Assembly (NCBI RefSeq): GCF_000685235.1
Contig: NZ_ARYH01000001.1
Span: 1,984,001-2,048,000, forward strand
DNA from: Hyphomonas adhaerens MHS-3
GTDB lineage: Bacteria; Pseudomonadota; Alphaproteobacteria; Caulobacterales; Hyphomonadaceae
Length of the DNA stretch: 64,000 nucleotides
Direction of reading: 5' to 3'
Shown piece after piece: positions 32,428 through 40,165 of the stretch; positions within the stretch are counted from its first letter, which is position 1, and every line of letters begins with the position of its first letter. The notes beneath the pieces were generated by a model. The model saw nothing but the letters and a program-made list of their open reading frames with translations. It did no database searches and had not been told where the DNA came from. The translations under genes and the position numbers were made by a program.

Positions 32428-33570
32428 ATGGAACTTCCTCTCGACTATGCAACGCTGAAAGTCCTCTGGTGGGGCCTCGTCGGCGTGCTGCTCATCGGTT
32501 ACGCCCTGACGGACGGATATGACCTTGGCGTCGCGTCGCTGCTGCCCTTCGTGGCAAAGAACGACAAGGAACGGCGTCTCGTCATCAACTCCATCGGTCC
32601 GATGTGGGAAGGCCACCAGGTGTGGCTGATCACGGGCGGCGGCGCCTTGTTCGCGGCCTGGCCCTATGTGTATGCGATCAGTTTCTCCGGATTCTATCTC
32701 GCCATGTTCGTGGTGCTTGCCGCACTGATCTTGAGGCCTGTGGGCTTCAAGTACCGGTCAAAACGGGAAAGCGCCACCTGGCGTACCTCGTGGGACTGGG
32801 CGCTGTTCGTCGGCGGCTTTGTTCCGGCCCTGATCTTCGGTGTGGCCCTTGGCAATGTGCTGCAGGGTGTTCCGTTCGACATCGACCGGACGCTGCGGGC
32901 GACTTATACGGGCGGCCTGCTCGGCTTGCTGAATCCGTTTGCCCTTCTGTGCGGTCTCGCGTCGGTGGCGATGCTCGTCGTGCATGGGGCGTCCTGGCTG
33001 GTCGTGAAGATCGAGCATGGGCATGTCATGAACCGGGCGGCGAAGTTCGGCCAGATCGCTGCGCTGCTGGTCATCGTCTTCTACGCGGCGGCTGGAATCT
33101 GGCTCGCCATGGCGGGCATGGGCTATCGCATCGTGACGGACATTGATCCGAACGGCGTGGCCAATCCGCTGCGCAAGGAAGTCGTCCTGGAAGCGGGTGC
33201 CTGGCTCACCAATTACGGCAAGTATCCGTGGATGATCCTCGCACCGGCGCTCGGCTTTATCGGCTCGGCCCTGGCCTTCATTGGCCTCCGGAACAAGACA
33301 TCTCTGTCTCTGATCGGGTCCGGCCTTGCCGCGACCGGCATCGTGGCGTCCGTCGGCGCATCGATGTTCCCCTTCATCCTGCCCAGCTCGATCAACCCGA
33401 ATGCCAGCCTGACCGTGTGGGACAGCTCGTCCAGCCATCTCACCCTGTTCATCATGCTGATCGTGACGGTCATCTTCGTTCCGATCATTCTGGCCTATAC
33501 AGCCTGGGTGTTCAAAGTCCTCTGGGGTCGTCTGACCACAGAGGAGGCAAACGCCGCCGGCACCTATTAA
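32428..33570 (+). CDS. cydB: Cytochrome bd ubiquinol oxidase subunit II
   Basis: The 380-residue partner of CydA has about eight membrane segments and supports haem insertion and stability of the oxidase. Family signatures include the N-terminal LIGYALTDGYDLGVA and NSIGPMWEGHQVWLITGGG. It lies 12 bases after cydA with AGGAGG before its ATG, so the two form one operon. Confidence 0.96.
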   Translation: MELPLDYATLKVLWWGLVGVLLIGYALTDGYDLGVASLLPFVAKNDKERRLVINSIGPMWEGHQVWLITGGGALFAAWPYVYAISFSGFYLAMFVVLAALILRPVGFKYRSKRESATWRTSWDWALFVGGFVPALIFGVALGNVLQGVPFDIDRTLRATYTGGLLGLLNPFALLCGLASVAMLVVHGASWLVVKIEHGHVMNRAAKFGQIAALLVIVFYAAAGIWLAMAGMGYRIVTDIDPNGVANPLRKEVVLEAGAWLTNYGKYPWMILAPALGFIGSALAFIGLRNKTSLSLIGSGLAATGIVASVGASMFPFILPSSINPNASLTVWDSSSSHLTLFIMLIVTVIFVPIILAYTAWVFKVLWGRLTTEEANAAGTY

Positions 33571-33586
33571 GCGGAAGGAAAACGAT

Positions 33587-33706
33587 ATGTGGTATTTCAG
33601 CTGGATACTTGGCCTTGGCCTTGCGCTGACCTTCGGCATCCTCAATGCGATGTGGAACGAAGTTTCCATGGGCGAAGCCGGTGAGAACGATCTGGAGATC
33701 GATTGA
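33587..33706 (+). CDS. cydX: Cytochrome bd small subunit CydX
   Basis: This 39-residue gene encodes the small membrane subunit that stabilises haem b595/d in cytochrome bd. The sequence starts WYFSWILGLGLALTFGILNA and continues MWNEVSMGEAG, the classic CydX pattern of a single helix with Trp at the N-terminus and W-x-E after the helix. GCGGAAGGAAAA lies just upstream of the ATG. It follows cydB by 16 bases, and its stop codon overlaps the next ATG by one base (TGATG), so the following gene is translationally coupled. It is easily missed by gene finders because of its size. Confidence 0.93.
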   Translation: MWYFSWILGLGLALTFGILNAMWNEVSMGEAGENDLEID

Positions 33707-34164
33707 TGCGCGGATTGCTGGTCGCGTGTGCAGCCTTGGTGCTGCCGGCGTGTGCGGCGGTTGCTGACACGCCGCCAGCCGCTGCGGCCGGGGATGCTGG
33801 CCGTCCGATGCTCACCATCCTGACCAGCGGCGATGCAGAGACGCAACTGATGGCGCTGGTGCTGACGAAGGCGGCGATGGCGAAGGGCGTGACACCGCAG
33901 ATTCTGCTGTGCAGCGCTGCGGGCGATCTCGCCCTGAAATCACCGCCGCCGGAAGCTCTCGCACCGCTTCAGCCGAAGGGCGCCAGTCCGGCTGGCCTGT
34001 TGCGGTCCCTGAAGGCCGAAGGCGTGAAGGTTGATGTGTGTGCCATCTACCTCCCCAATCGCCCCTTCGGCGCCGAGGCGCTGGAAGACGGGATCGGGGT
34101 TGCCGCGCCGCCTGACATTGCGTCTGCCTTCACGGCAGAGGGCGCGACCGTTCTGAGCTTCTGA
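33706..34164 (+). CDS. DsrE-like protein of the cyd operon
   Basis: The 152-residue product begins with a signal or lipoprotein-like N-terminus (RGLLVACAALVLPACAAVA; the Cys after LPA could be a lipobox). A DsrE/F-type fold follows with MLTILTSGDAETQLMALVLT, ILLCSAAGDLAL and VDVCAIYLPNR. The family is associated with sulfur transfer or thiol chemistry; the two internal cysteines (ILLC and VDVC) could be the active ones. Its start overlaps the cydX stop, so it belongs to the oxidase operon. Similar proteins next to cyd genes have no settled role. Confidence 0.72.
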   Translation: MRGLLVACAALVLPACAAVADTPPAAAAGDAGRPMLTILTSGDAETQLMALVLTKAAMAKGVTPQILLCSAAGDLALKSPPPEALAPLQPKGASPAGLLRSLKAEGVKVDVCAIYLPNRPFGAEALEDGIGVAAPPDIASAFTAEGATVLSF

Positions 34165-34180
34165 AAGGAGCGATGCAGAT

Positions 34181-34684
34181 ATGAACAAGACGCTGGCAGT
34201 CTTTGGCTGGATCTTTTTCGGACTGATCATGGGTGTCGGCCTGATGCGCTTCATGTCCACGCATGAGGAACTCAACGAACTGGCGACCGAAACGGCGCGC
34301 CCCGAACGGACGGCCGATGGCCGTCTGGCGCTTTACTACACGGCGGATGACCGGGGACATATCAGCAGCGAAATGCTGGGGTTCCTGCAAGGGCTGCAGA
34401 CGATTAGCGGAGCCATCGCGGATGAAGACCGGGAAACCATCCGCGATGCGGCGGGTGCCTTGCGGCGCGGCAATGGCCAAGGGCAGGCCGTGCAACTGAA
34501 GAGCCCGGAAGGATTCCGGATGATCGGTCGGTCGCTTCGTCAGGATTTCAGCGCCATGTCGGATATGGCCATGACGGCAGACATGGACGAGCTCCAGCTG
34601 CTGGTCAGCGATGCGATGGGAAAATGCGTCGCCTGTCATGGCAGCTACAAGGCGGTTGAAGTCGAAGAGCCGGCAGCCGACTAG
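34181..34684 (+). CDS. Membrane-anchored cytochrome c'-like protein
   Basis: The product is about 167 residues. An N-terminal uncleaved membrane anchor (TLAVFGWIFFGLIMGVGL) is followed by a helical domain of about 135 residues, with one haem c motif, CVACH, at the extreme C-terminus (AMGKCVACHGSYKAVE). A single CxxCH near the C-terminus after a helical bundle is the layout of cytochrome c', a family that binds NO and CO. It is the last gene of the cyd operon, 16 bases after the DsrE-like gene, and it converges with the NsrR-like regulator with a 4-base overlap. An NO-scavenging role is inferred from the neighbours. Confidence 0.72.
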   Translation: MNKTLAVFGWIFFGLIMGVGLMRFMSTHEELNELATETARPERTADGRLALYYTADDRGHISSEMLGFLQGLQTISGAIADEDRETIRDAAGALRRGNGQGQAVQLKSPEGFRMIGRSLRQDFSAMSDMAMTADMDELQLLVSDAMGKCVACHGSYKAVEVEEPAAD

Positions 34685-35139
34685 CAGCCTGTGTCCAAGG
34701 CCTCGCGATTGCTTTCAAGCCGTTCCAGCAAAACCGGTCCATTTGCAATGATGTCCGCCAGCGTGACCTTGTCCAGTTCGGCGAAGAAGGCCCGCAGGCC
34801 TGCGCGGAACAGCGTACTGAACTTGCAGACGCCAATCAGCGGGCAGGTATTGGTCGTCGGATTGAAACACTCAACGATTTCGAGGTCGCCCTCCGTGTGG
34901 CGAACCACCTCGCCAATGATGATGCGCTCGGGCGGGCGGCCGAGACGGACGCCGCCGGTCCGGCCGCGGACATTCTCAAGATAACCGAGCTGGCCCAGCT
35001 GGCGGGCCGCTTTCAGAAGGTGCGCCTTGGAAATCCCGTGCGCGTCGGCGACATCCTGAATACGCACCAGCTGGTCTGGGTGCAGGGCACAATACATCAG
35101 CGTCCGGAGCGCATAGTTTGTGTAAGCTGTCAGTCGCAC
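34681..35139 (-). CDS. nsrR: Rrf2-family regulator, NsrR-like (NO-sensing)
   Basis: The 152-residue winged-helix repressor begins RLTAYTNYALRTLMYCA and has the family DNA-recognition part VADAHGISKAHLLKAARQL and wing GRTGGVRLGRPP. The three iron-sulfur cysteines are C91, C99 and C105 (VECFNPTTNTCPLIGVCKF). NsrR binds a [4Fe-4S] cluster and loses DNA affinity with nitric oxide. The GTG at 35139 gives the usual family N-terminus; the frame is open to a further GTG at 35190, but that would place extra residues before the conserved start. A perfect palindrome overlies its promoter region. It is convergent with the cytochrome c' gene. Confidence 0.85.
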   Translation of the reverse strand: MRLTAYTNYALRTLMYCALHPDQLVRIQDVADAHGISKAHLLKAARQLGQLGYLENVRGRTGGVRLGRPPERIIIGEVVRHTEGDLEIVECFNPTTNTCPLIGVCKFSTLFRAGLRAFFAELDKVTLADIIANGPVLLERLESNREALDTGC

Positions 35140-35195
35140 GTTTCCAGTTTCCTCCCGGACGCTTCGCCACCCGGCTTTTATTTTTGCCACATAAA

Positions 35196-35216
35196 AGTGT
35201 CAAAACGATTGACACT
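35196..35216. promoter_or_regulatory. Palindromic operator upstream of nsrR-like gene
   Basis: AGTGTCAA and TTGACACT are perfect inverted halves separated by AACGA. The site lies about 57 bases upstream of the regulator's start and fits autorepression by a dimeric Rrf2 protein. Confidence 0.75.
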
Positions 35217-35507
35217 ATTCTGTTGTGGATACGGAATTTGTCAATTCAAAACTTTACGGGGCGTATTTTCCGGGTGTCGGGGGGCATCGTCTGATGAACA
35301 GAAATATGAATACATTCAACGTTGTATAGTTTCTTCCATTGGCGGTTGAGAGTGGCGTCCCATAAATTCGTTCTATGGCAGGCATCGGTAGAATGAGTTT
35401 GCAAAGTATGATACAAAATAACACATTAAATTCAGGAAGCGGCCCGTGCGACAAGCCGGGTCAAATCCGGGAACTGACAAGTTAAACGAATAGAAGGATT
35501 ATCTGCC
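35217..35507. promoter_or_regulatory. AT-rich spacer between nsrR-like gene and peroxiredoxin
   Basis: No gene is seen. The region is distinctly more A/T-rich than its surroundings, and it contains a small inverted repeat ATACA/TGTAT (35310-35327) around CAACGTTG. It should hold the promoters of both the regulator and the peroxiredoxin gene. Confidence 0.5.
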
Positions 35508-36140
35508 ATGTCATTGCGTATCGGAGATACTGCCCCCGATTTTACCGTTGCCACCCAGAAGGGAGAGATTTCCTTCCACGAATGGGCGGGCGACAGCTGG
35601 GTTTTCTTCTTCTCTCACCCCGCGGATTTCACCCCGGTCTGCACCACGGAAATGGGCCGCACGGCTCAGCTGGCGGATAAGTTCGCTGCCCGCAACGTGA
35701 AGCCACTCGGCCTGTCCACGGATACGGTGGAAGAGCACGTCAAATGGATTGAGGACGTCAACGATACCCAGAACACCAATCTGGAATTCCCGATCGTTGC
35801 CGACAAGGACCTCAAGATCGCCCAGACCTACGACATGATCCATCCGGATGAGAGTAACACCCAGGCGGTGCGGTCGGTCTTCATTATCGACCCGAACAAG
35901 AAAATCCGCCTGACCATGACCTATCCGATGTCGGTGGGCCGGAACTTCGATGAGATCCTGCGTGTGATCGACGCCCTCCAGACCAGCGACGCCAACAAGG
36001 TTGCGACGCCGGCAGACTGGGTCCCGGGCAAGAAGGTGATCATTCCGCCGTCCATCAGCGATGAAGATGCCAAATCCCTGTTCCCGCAGGGCTGGGAAAC
36101 CCTTCGTCCCTATCTGCGCCTCACGGACGTGAAGGCCTGA
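35508..36140 (+). CDS. 1-Cys peroxiredoxin (Prx6-type)
   Basis: This thiol peroxidase of 210 residues reduces hydrogen peroxide and organic peroxides in the cytoplasm. The peroxidatic cysteine is C45 in HPADFTPVCTTEMG; it is the only cysteine in the protein, so no resolving cysteine exists and an external thiol is needed. The C-terminal extension (KVIIPPSISDEDAKSLFP) is the one found in the Prx6 subgroup. AAGGA precedes the ATG. It is monocistronic, with a strong terminator after it. Its position beside the NsrR-like gene suggests stress control, but no OxyR site was recognised. Confidence 0.93.
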   Translation: MSLRIGDTAPDFTVATQKGEISFHEWAGDSWVFFFSHPADFTPVCTTEMGRTAQLADKFAARNVKPLGLSTDTVEEHVKWIEDVNDTQNTNLEFPIVADKDLKIAQTYDMIHPDESNTQAVRSVFIIDPNKKIRLTMTYPMSVGRNFDEILRVIDALQTSDANKVATPADWVPGKKVIIPPSISDEDAKSLFPQGWETLRPYLRLTDVKA

Positions 36141-36187
36141 TCAGACCGCTGCCCTTCTGACCCCCTACCAACGACAGGGCAGCCAGG

Positions 36188-36224
36188 ATCGCGCAGGTGC
36201 CCGTCACCTGCGCGATTTCCTTTT
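36188..36224 (+). terminator. Intrinsic terminator after peroxiredoxin
   Basis: ATCGCGCAGGTG pairs perfectly with CACCTGCGCGAT and is followed by TTCCTTTT. It ends exactly at the stop codon of the convergent small gene. Confidence 0.88.
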
Positions 36225-36529
36225 CAGGCATCGCCAAACAGGTCGCCGGTCGCCTCGTCGCGGACGTTGGCGAGGTCTTCGCCGATATAGAAGCAGGGAT
36301 GCTTCAGGCGGGACAAGCCGATGCCCCGCTCAAAGTGGACCCAGCCGCCATTCGGCATGCGCAGGCTGAGGATCGGTGCATCGCAAACCGGGCAGGCGGA
36401 ATGGAAGGATGCGCCCTTCGCTTCGCCGCCTTTGTCCTCGACCGGCACCCAACTGGGCGCGACCTGGACACTGTCACCGGATGCCAGGCGCCGGACATGA
36501 GCCCGCCGCCGAACCCATTTGATGGACAT
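36224..36529 (-). CDS. Small conserved hypothetical protein with CPVC motif
   Basis: This 101-residue protein is not recognised. It has an N-terminal basic stretch (KWVRRRAHVRRL) and a central CPVC near residues 46-49, with a further Cys-Phe-Tyr near HPCFYIGEDL. This may be a small zinc-binding or thiol site. There is no membrane segment. The gene ends at the terminator of the peroxiredoxin gene. The Cys pair and codon use suggest it is real. Confidence 0.6.
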   Translation of the reverse strand: MSIKWVRRRAHVRRLASGDSVQVAPSWVPVEDKGGEAKGASFHSACPVCDAPILSLRMPNGGWVHFERGIGLSRLKHPCFYIGEDLANVRDEATGDLFGDA

Positions 36530-36756
36530 ATCAGCCTCCTCACACTGGGGATGAGCAGACCATGCCGGCGATTCGGTTAAGGTCGGTTAAGTGTTGCAGG
36601 CAGAATAGGTATTTGCCCGTAATCTGTAATGGGTACGCTTGTTTCAGAAGTCCCAAAACAGGCGTGAAACTGGCAAGAAAGTTGCGAATGTCCCTTCCAT
36701 ACAGCCGCCGGAAACGGATTCCGGAACGTATTGGCACAGGAAGGCGCAACAAGGCG

Positions 36757-37827
36757 ATGGGCACACAGGGCGACATTCTCATAGTGATTCATGGTCCGGG
36801 GCGCGGCCGCGATGTGCCCACTGGCCATGTATTCATGGACCGTGTGCGCGAAACCGATCCGGCGTTTGCCGCGCGGATCCGCTTTCACGAAACCGGGGCG
36901 CCTGCGCCGGACCTGTCGGGTGTCAGCCTGGTCACGTTCTGGCTGGGTGACCCGCTGAAGGAAAAATATCCGGCGTGTTTCGCCGACGCCGCCAGCATCG
37001 CCAAAGCGGCACGCGAGGCCGGGATCCGGGTACTCAACAATCCGGAAGCGCTGAGCAATACAGCCAAGACCCGGCAGTCTGCCATCTGGTCCCAGGAACG
37101 CCTGCCGTCGGCCCGCGCGCGGATCGTCAACAGACCGTCCAGCCTGGCGCAGGTCTGCAAGGAGCTGGGAGGGACCTGTATCGTCCGGTCGGATGTGGAA
37201 CATGCCCAGCGTGACGTGATCATCATCCGCAGCGAGGCGGATGCCCGCCGCGCCGCGAAGACATGTGCCTTCCCGGTTGCCGTGATCCAGCTCTACGATA
37301 TCCGGGCCGAATACCGGGCCGCCGGTGCGGACCCGTCCAGCCTTTTCACACGCTATCATCACAAGGCCCGTGCCTTTGTGTTCGGCGATACGGTGATGCC
37401 GAGCCACCTGTTCTTCGCGCCGGATCTTGTGGTGGGTCTGTCAAACTGCCTGTTGAAGCGGGAGTCCCGTCCCCGCCGGCGCGTGGGGCACCGGTTTGGC
37501 TATCATCGCAAATTGCTGGGCGACATGATCCGCGAGGATCAGTCGTATTTCGACAGCGACCCGCTTCATGCCAGAACTCTGGTGGAGGGCGTGCGAGCCC
37601 TTGGGCTCGACTTTGCGGCGGTCGATTACAGTATCCGTCCGGATGGTTCCGCCATCCTGTGGGAGGCCAATCCCTATTTCTACCTGCCGCCCGGGGAGCA
37701 AAGCGTGCTGAGCGCCGAGCGCAACGCCGTCGACCGCGTGAACCAGTCGCTGGACTGGATGGCGGCAAATCTCCAGGCCGCAGCGGTGAGTGCGCAGGCC
37801 GGCCCGCGTCTGATGCAGGCCTCGTGA
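36757..37827 (+). CDS. ATP-grasp-like protein of unknown substrate
   Basis: The protein of about 356 residues has an N-terminal Rossmann-like half (ILIVIHGPGRGRDVP; VTFWLGDPLKEKYPACFADA) and a C-terminal half resembling the ATP-grasp fold. The clearest segment is near residues 284-314, LDFAAVDYSIRPDGSAILWE followed by ANPYFYLPPG, which places the metal-binding acidic residues and Asn as in D-Ala-D-Ala ligase-like enzymes. ATP-grasp enzymes join a carboxylate to an amine or thiol using ATP. The start is uncertain: ATG 36757 gives the tidy domain boundary, but the frame is open upstream to 36562 without a good ribosome site. No partner genes indicate the substrate. Confidence 0.62.
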   Translation: MGTQGDILIVIHGPGRGRDVPTGHVFMDRVRETDPAFAARIRFHETGAPAPDLSGVSLVTFWLGDPLKEKYPACFADAASIAKAAREAGIRVLNNPEALSNTAKTRQSAIWSQERLPSARARIVNRPSSLAQVCKELGGTCIVRSDVEHAQRDVIIIRSEADARRAAKTCAFPVAVIQLYDIRAEYRAAGADPSSLFTRYHHKARAFVFGDTVMPSHLFFAPDLVVGLSNCLLKRESRPRRRVGHRFGYHRKLLGDMIREDQSYFDSDPLHARTLVEGVRALGLDFAAVDYSIRPDGSAILWEANPYFYLPPGEQSVLSAERNAVDRVNQSLDWMAANLQAAAVSAQAGPRLMQAS

Positions 37828-37910
37828 CTGTCATATAAGTTTGACGGCCAAGACAAGAAACTGTCGACGAACGGACATATGGAAGGCTCGAAGGTACGGG
37901 GCGTTCCGAT

Positions 37911-38252
37911 ATGTCTGGCGATCCTCAGCTCGTTTATTCCCTTGAGATCAAGGTGCTCGACCTTGAGGCAAAGGTTGCGTCACTCGAAAAGAACCTGGAC
38001 CGGCTCGCCCGCGAGGTCAGCGCCACGGACTCCGTCAATATACCGGCAGATGTTCTCGATCTGATCGGCCAGGGGGAACATCCGGTCCGCGCGGTGCGGC
38101 AGTACCGGTTGCTGACCCAGAAGGAACTGGGCGAGCGCAGCGGCATCCGTGCCAATCACATCTCCGCAATCGAGCGCGGCATGCCGTATGGGCTGAAAAC
38201 AGCCAAACGTCTGTCGAGTGCGCTGGATGTGCCGGTCAGCCTGCTCACCTGA
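37911..38252 (+). CDS. XRE-type HTH protein with N-terminal coiled coil
   Basis: This is a 113-residue DNA-binding protein. Residues about 8-45 form a heptad-rich coiled coil (LEIKVLDLEAKVASLEKNLD). A Cro/C1-type helix-turn-helix occupies about residues 58-113, with LLTQKELGERSGIRANHISA and IERGMPYGLKTAKRLSSALD. It may be an antitoxin-like or phage-type regulator, but no toxin gene is adjacent. It lies 84 bases after the ATP-grasp-like gene on the same strand. Confidence 0.78.
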   Translation: MSGDPQLVYSLEIKVLDLEAKVASLEKNLDRLAREVSATDSVNIPADVLDLIGQGEHPVRAVRQYRLLTQKELGERSGIRANHISAIERGMPYGLKTAKRLSSALDVPVSLLT

Positions 38253-38341
38253 CTTGTTTCCCTAAGGAAATCCCCACGCGGCAGGCCTTGCCAAGGCCTT
38301 GGGGCGTGTCCCATTGAATACCGGAAAACAGGGAGATGCCC

Positions 38342-39508
38342 ATGCCGGGAACAAGCGTGCTGTCCGATATCCGAATTGCCGACATGACCACGGTAATCTT
38401 CGGTCCGTACTGCACCCAGACCCTGGCGGATATGGGGGCGGATGTCGTGAAGGTCGAACCGCCTTCCGGCGACGATTTCCGCAATGTCGGCAAGTCTGCC
38501 AAGAACAAGCACATGGGTCCCTGCCATATGACGATCAACCGCGGAAAGCGGTCGGTCGTCTGGGACATGAAATCCGATGAGGGCCAGGAAGCCATCCGGC
38601 GGCTGATCGAATGCAGCGATGTGTTCATCCACAATATTCGTCCGGATGCCGTGGCGCGGCTCGGCCTGACTTTCGAGGAAGTGAAGGCGATCAAGCCGGA
38701 CATTGTTTATGTCCACTGCCTCGGTTTCGGGTCCGAAGGCCCCTATGCCGGCCGGCCGGCTTATGATGACCTGATCCAGGGCCTGTCGGCGGCGACCAGC
38801 CTGTTGCCGAAAGTCGACGGCAATCCGCGCCCGCGCTTCATTCCGACGGCGTTTGCCGACAAGGTTTCCGGCCTTCACGCAGTCTATGCGACGCTCGCCG
38901 CACTACGCCAGCGCGACCGGACGGGCGAGGCCGTGCATGTGGAAGTGCCGATGTTCGAATGCATCACGCACTTCCTGCTGGAAGAGCATTTCTATGAAGC
39001 GGCCTTCGATCCGCCGGTTGGTCCGTTCTGTTACCAGCGCCAGGTCGATCCCTGCCGCCAGCCGCTGCAGACGGCGAACGGCTATGTCGTCATCGCGCCT
39101 TACGTGGACCAGCGCTGGGTGAAGCTGTTCGAAGTCATGGGCGCGCCCGAAGAGCTCAAGGACGAGCGCATTGCCGACCGGCGCGGACGCTTCTTCAACA
39201 TGGATTACATGATGGAGCGCGTGCAGCACTATTTCGTCAATCACACGACCGAGCACTGGCTGAAACTGCTGGCCGAAGCGGACATTCCGGCGGCTCAGGC
39301 GAACGATTTCCCGGACCTTCAGGACGATCCGCACCTCAAGGCCGTGAACTTCTTCCAGCGGCGCGAACACCCGACCGAAGGCGGGTATTGGGAAACCCAG
39401 CCGCCGGTCCAGTTCGTCGGCCAGCCGCAGCGGGAAATCACGCCCGCTCCGGCGATTGGAGAACATACCGACGATGTGCTCGCGGAGCTGGGCCTGAAGA
39501 AAGACTGA
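38342..39508 (+). CDS. CaiB/BaiF family CoA-transferase
   Basis: This class III CoA-transferase of about 388 residues moves CoA between acyl groups in the cytoplasm. The N-terminus shows the family sequence ADMTTVIFGPYCTQTLADMG followed by ADVVKVEPPSGDDFR. The likely catalytic aspartate lies in GRPAYDDLIQG near residue 145. The small GAFADK-like turn TAFADKVSGLHAVYATLAAL is also conserved. The second ATG (38342) is preferred because GGGAG lies six bases before it. The substrate is unknown; nearby genes do not define a pathway. Confidence 0.9.
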   Translation: MPGTSVLSDIRIADMTTVIFGPYCTQTLADMGADVVKVEPPSGDDFRNVGKSAKNKHMGPCHMTINRGKRSVVWDMKSDEGQEAIRRLIECSDVFIHNIRPDAVARLGLTFEEVKAIKPDIVYVHCLGFGSEGPYAGRPAYDDLIQGLSAATSLLPKVDGNPRPRFIPTAFADKVSGLHAVYATLAALRQRDRTGEAVHVEVPMFECITHFLLEEHFYEAAFDPPVGPFCYQRQVDPCRQPLQTANGYVVIAPYVDQRWVKLFEVMGAPEELKDERIADRRGRFFNMDYMMERVQHYFVNHTTEHWLKLLAEADIPAAQANDFPDLQDDPHLKAVNFFQRREHPTEGGYWETQPPVQFVGQPQREITPAPAIGEHTDDVLAELGLKKD

Positions 39509-39622
39509 CGATCGACCGATTGCGAACGATTCACAGTTTTCCCTGGAGTTGAAATTGACACCTCCCTGCAGGGGGATCAGGACTGTTTCCACCGAGTCCT
39601 AAGGAAGCGTGGAAACCCGCCC

Positions 39623-40165
39623 ATGAGCGAGTTGGAAAATTGTGGCCCTCTTCTGCTGAGGGAGCCGACAATGGATGATGTGGAACGTCACTTTGCGATC
39701 TTCGGTGACCCGAAGGTCTCGGCTTACGTGCCGTCCGGACCGCTGGTCGACAAGGCTGACAGCCGGCGCATGCTGCGGACCATCAAAGACCATTGGTGGA
39801 AGTACCGTTTCGGCCACTGGGCCGTCTCCACGGTTGAGAACCCGGATCACGTGATTGGCTTTGGCGGGCTGGCTTACCGGCAGATCAATCGGAAGGAACG
39901 GCTCAATCTCCGTTTCCGCCTGGCCAGGGAGGCCTGGGGCAATGGCTACGGGCACCAGCTGGGCCTTGCGAGTTTCCACCTGGCCTTCCAGCAGCTGGAT
40001 GCCGATGCGGTTCACGCCATTGTTCGCCCGGACAATCAAAGGATCATCCAGGCATTGGAGCAGCTGGGCATGCACCAGACCGAGACAGTGAGAGATGTGC
40101 CGGACGCGCCGCCCAGCCTGGTCTATTCGATCACCGCCGAAGCGGCCCGGGCCGCGCAGCTTTAG
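39623..40165 (+). CDS. GNAT-family N-acetyltransferase (RimJ/RimL-like)
   Basis: The 180-residue acetyl-CoA-dependent transferase has the GNAT fold. The N-terminus PLLLREPTMDDVERHFAIF is typical of the RimJ/RimL subgroup. The acetyl-CoA loop is FRLAREAWGNGYGHQLGLAS, and a C-terminal IVRPDNQRIIQALEQLGM segment follows. It could acetylate a ribosomal protein N-terminus or a small molecule. It converges with the esterase gene and overlaps its end by 4 bases. Confidence 0.88.
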   Translation: MSELENCGPLLLREPTMDDVERHFAIFGDPKVSAYVPSGPLVDKADSRRMLRTIKDHWWKYRFGHWAVSTVENPDHVIGFGGLAYRQINRKERLNLRFRLAREAWGNGYGHQLGLASFHLAFQQLDADAVHAIVRPDNQRIIQALEQLGMHQTETVRDVPDAPPSLVYSITAEAARAAQL

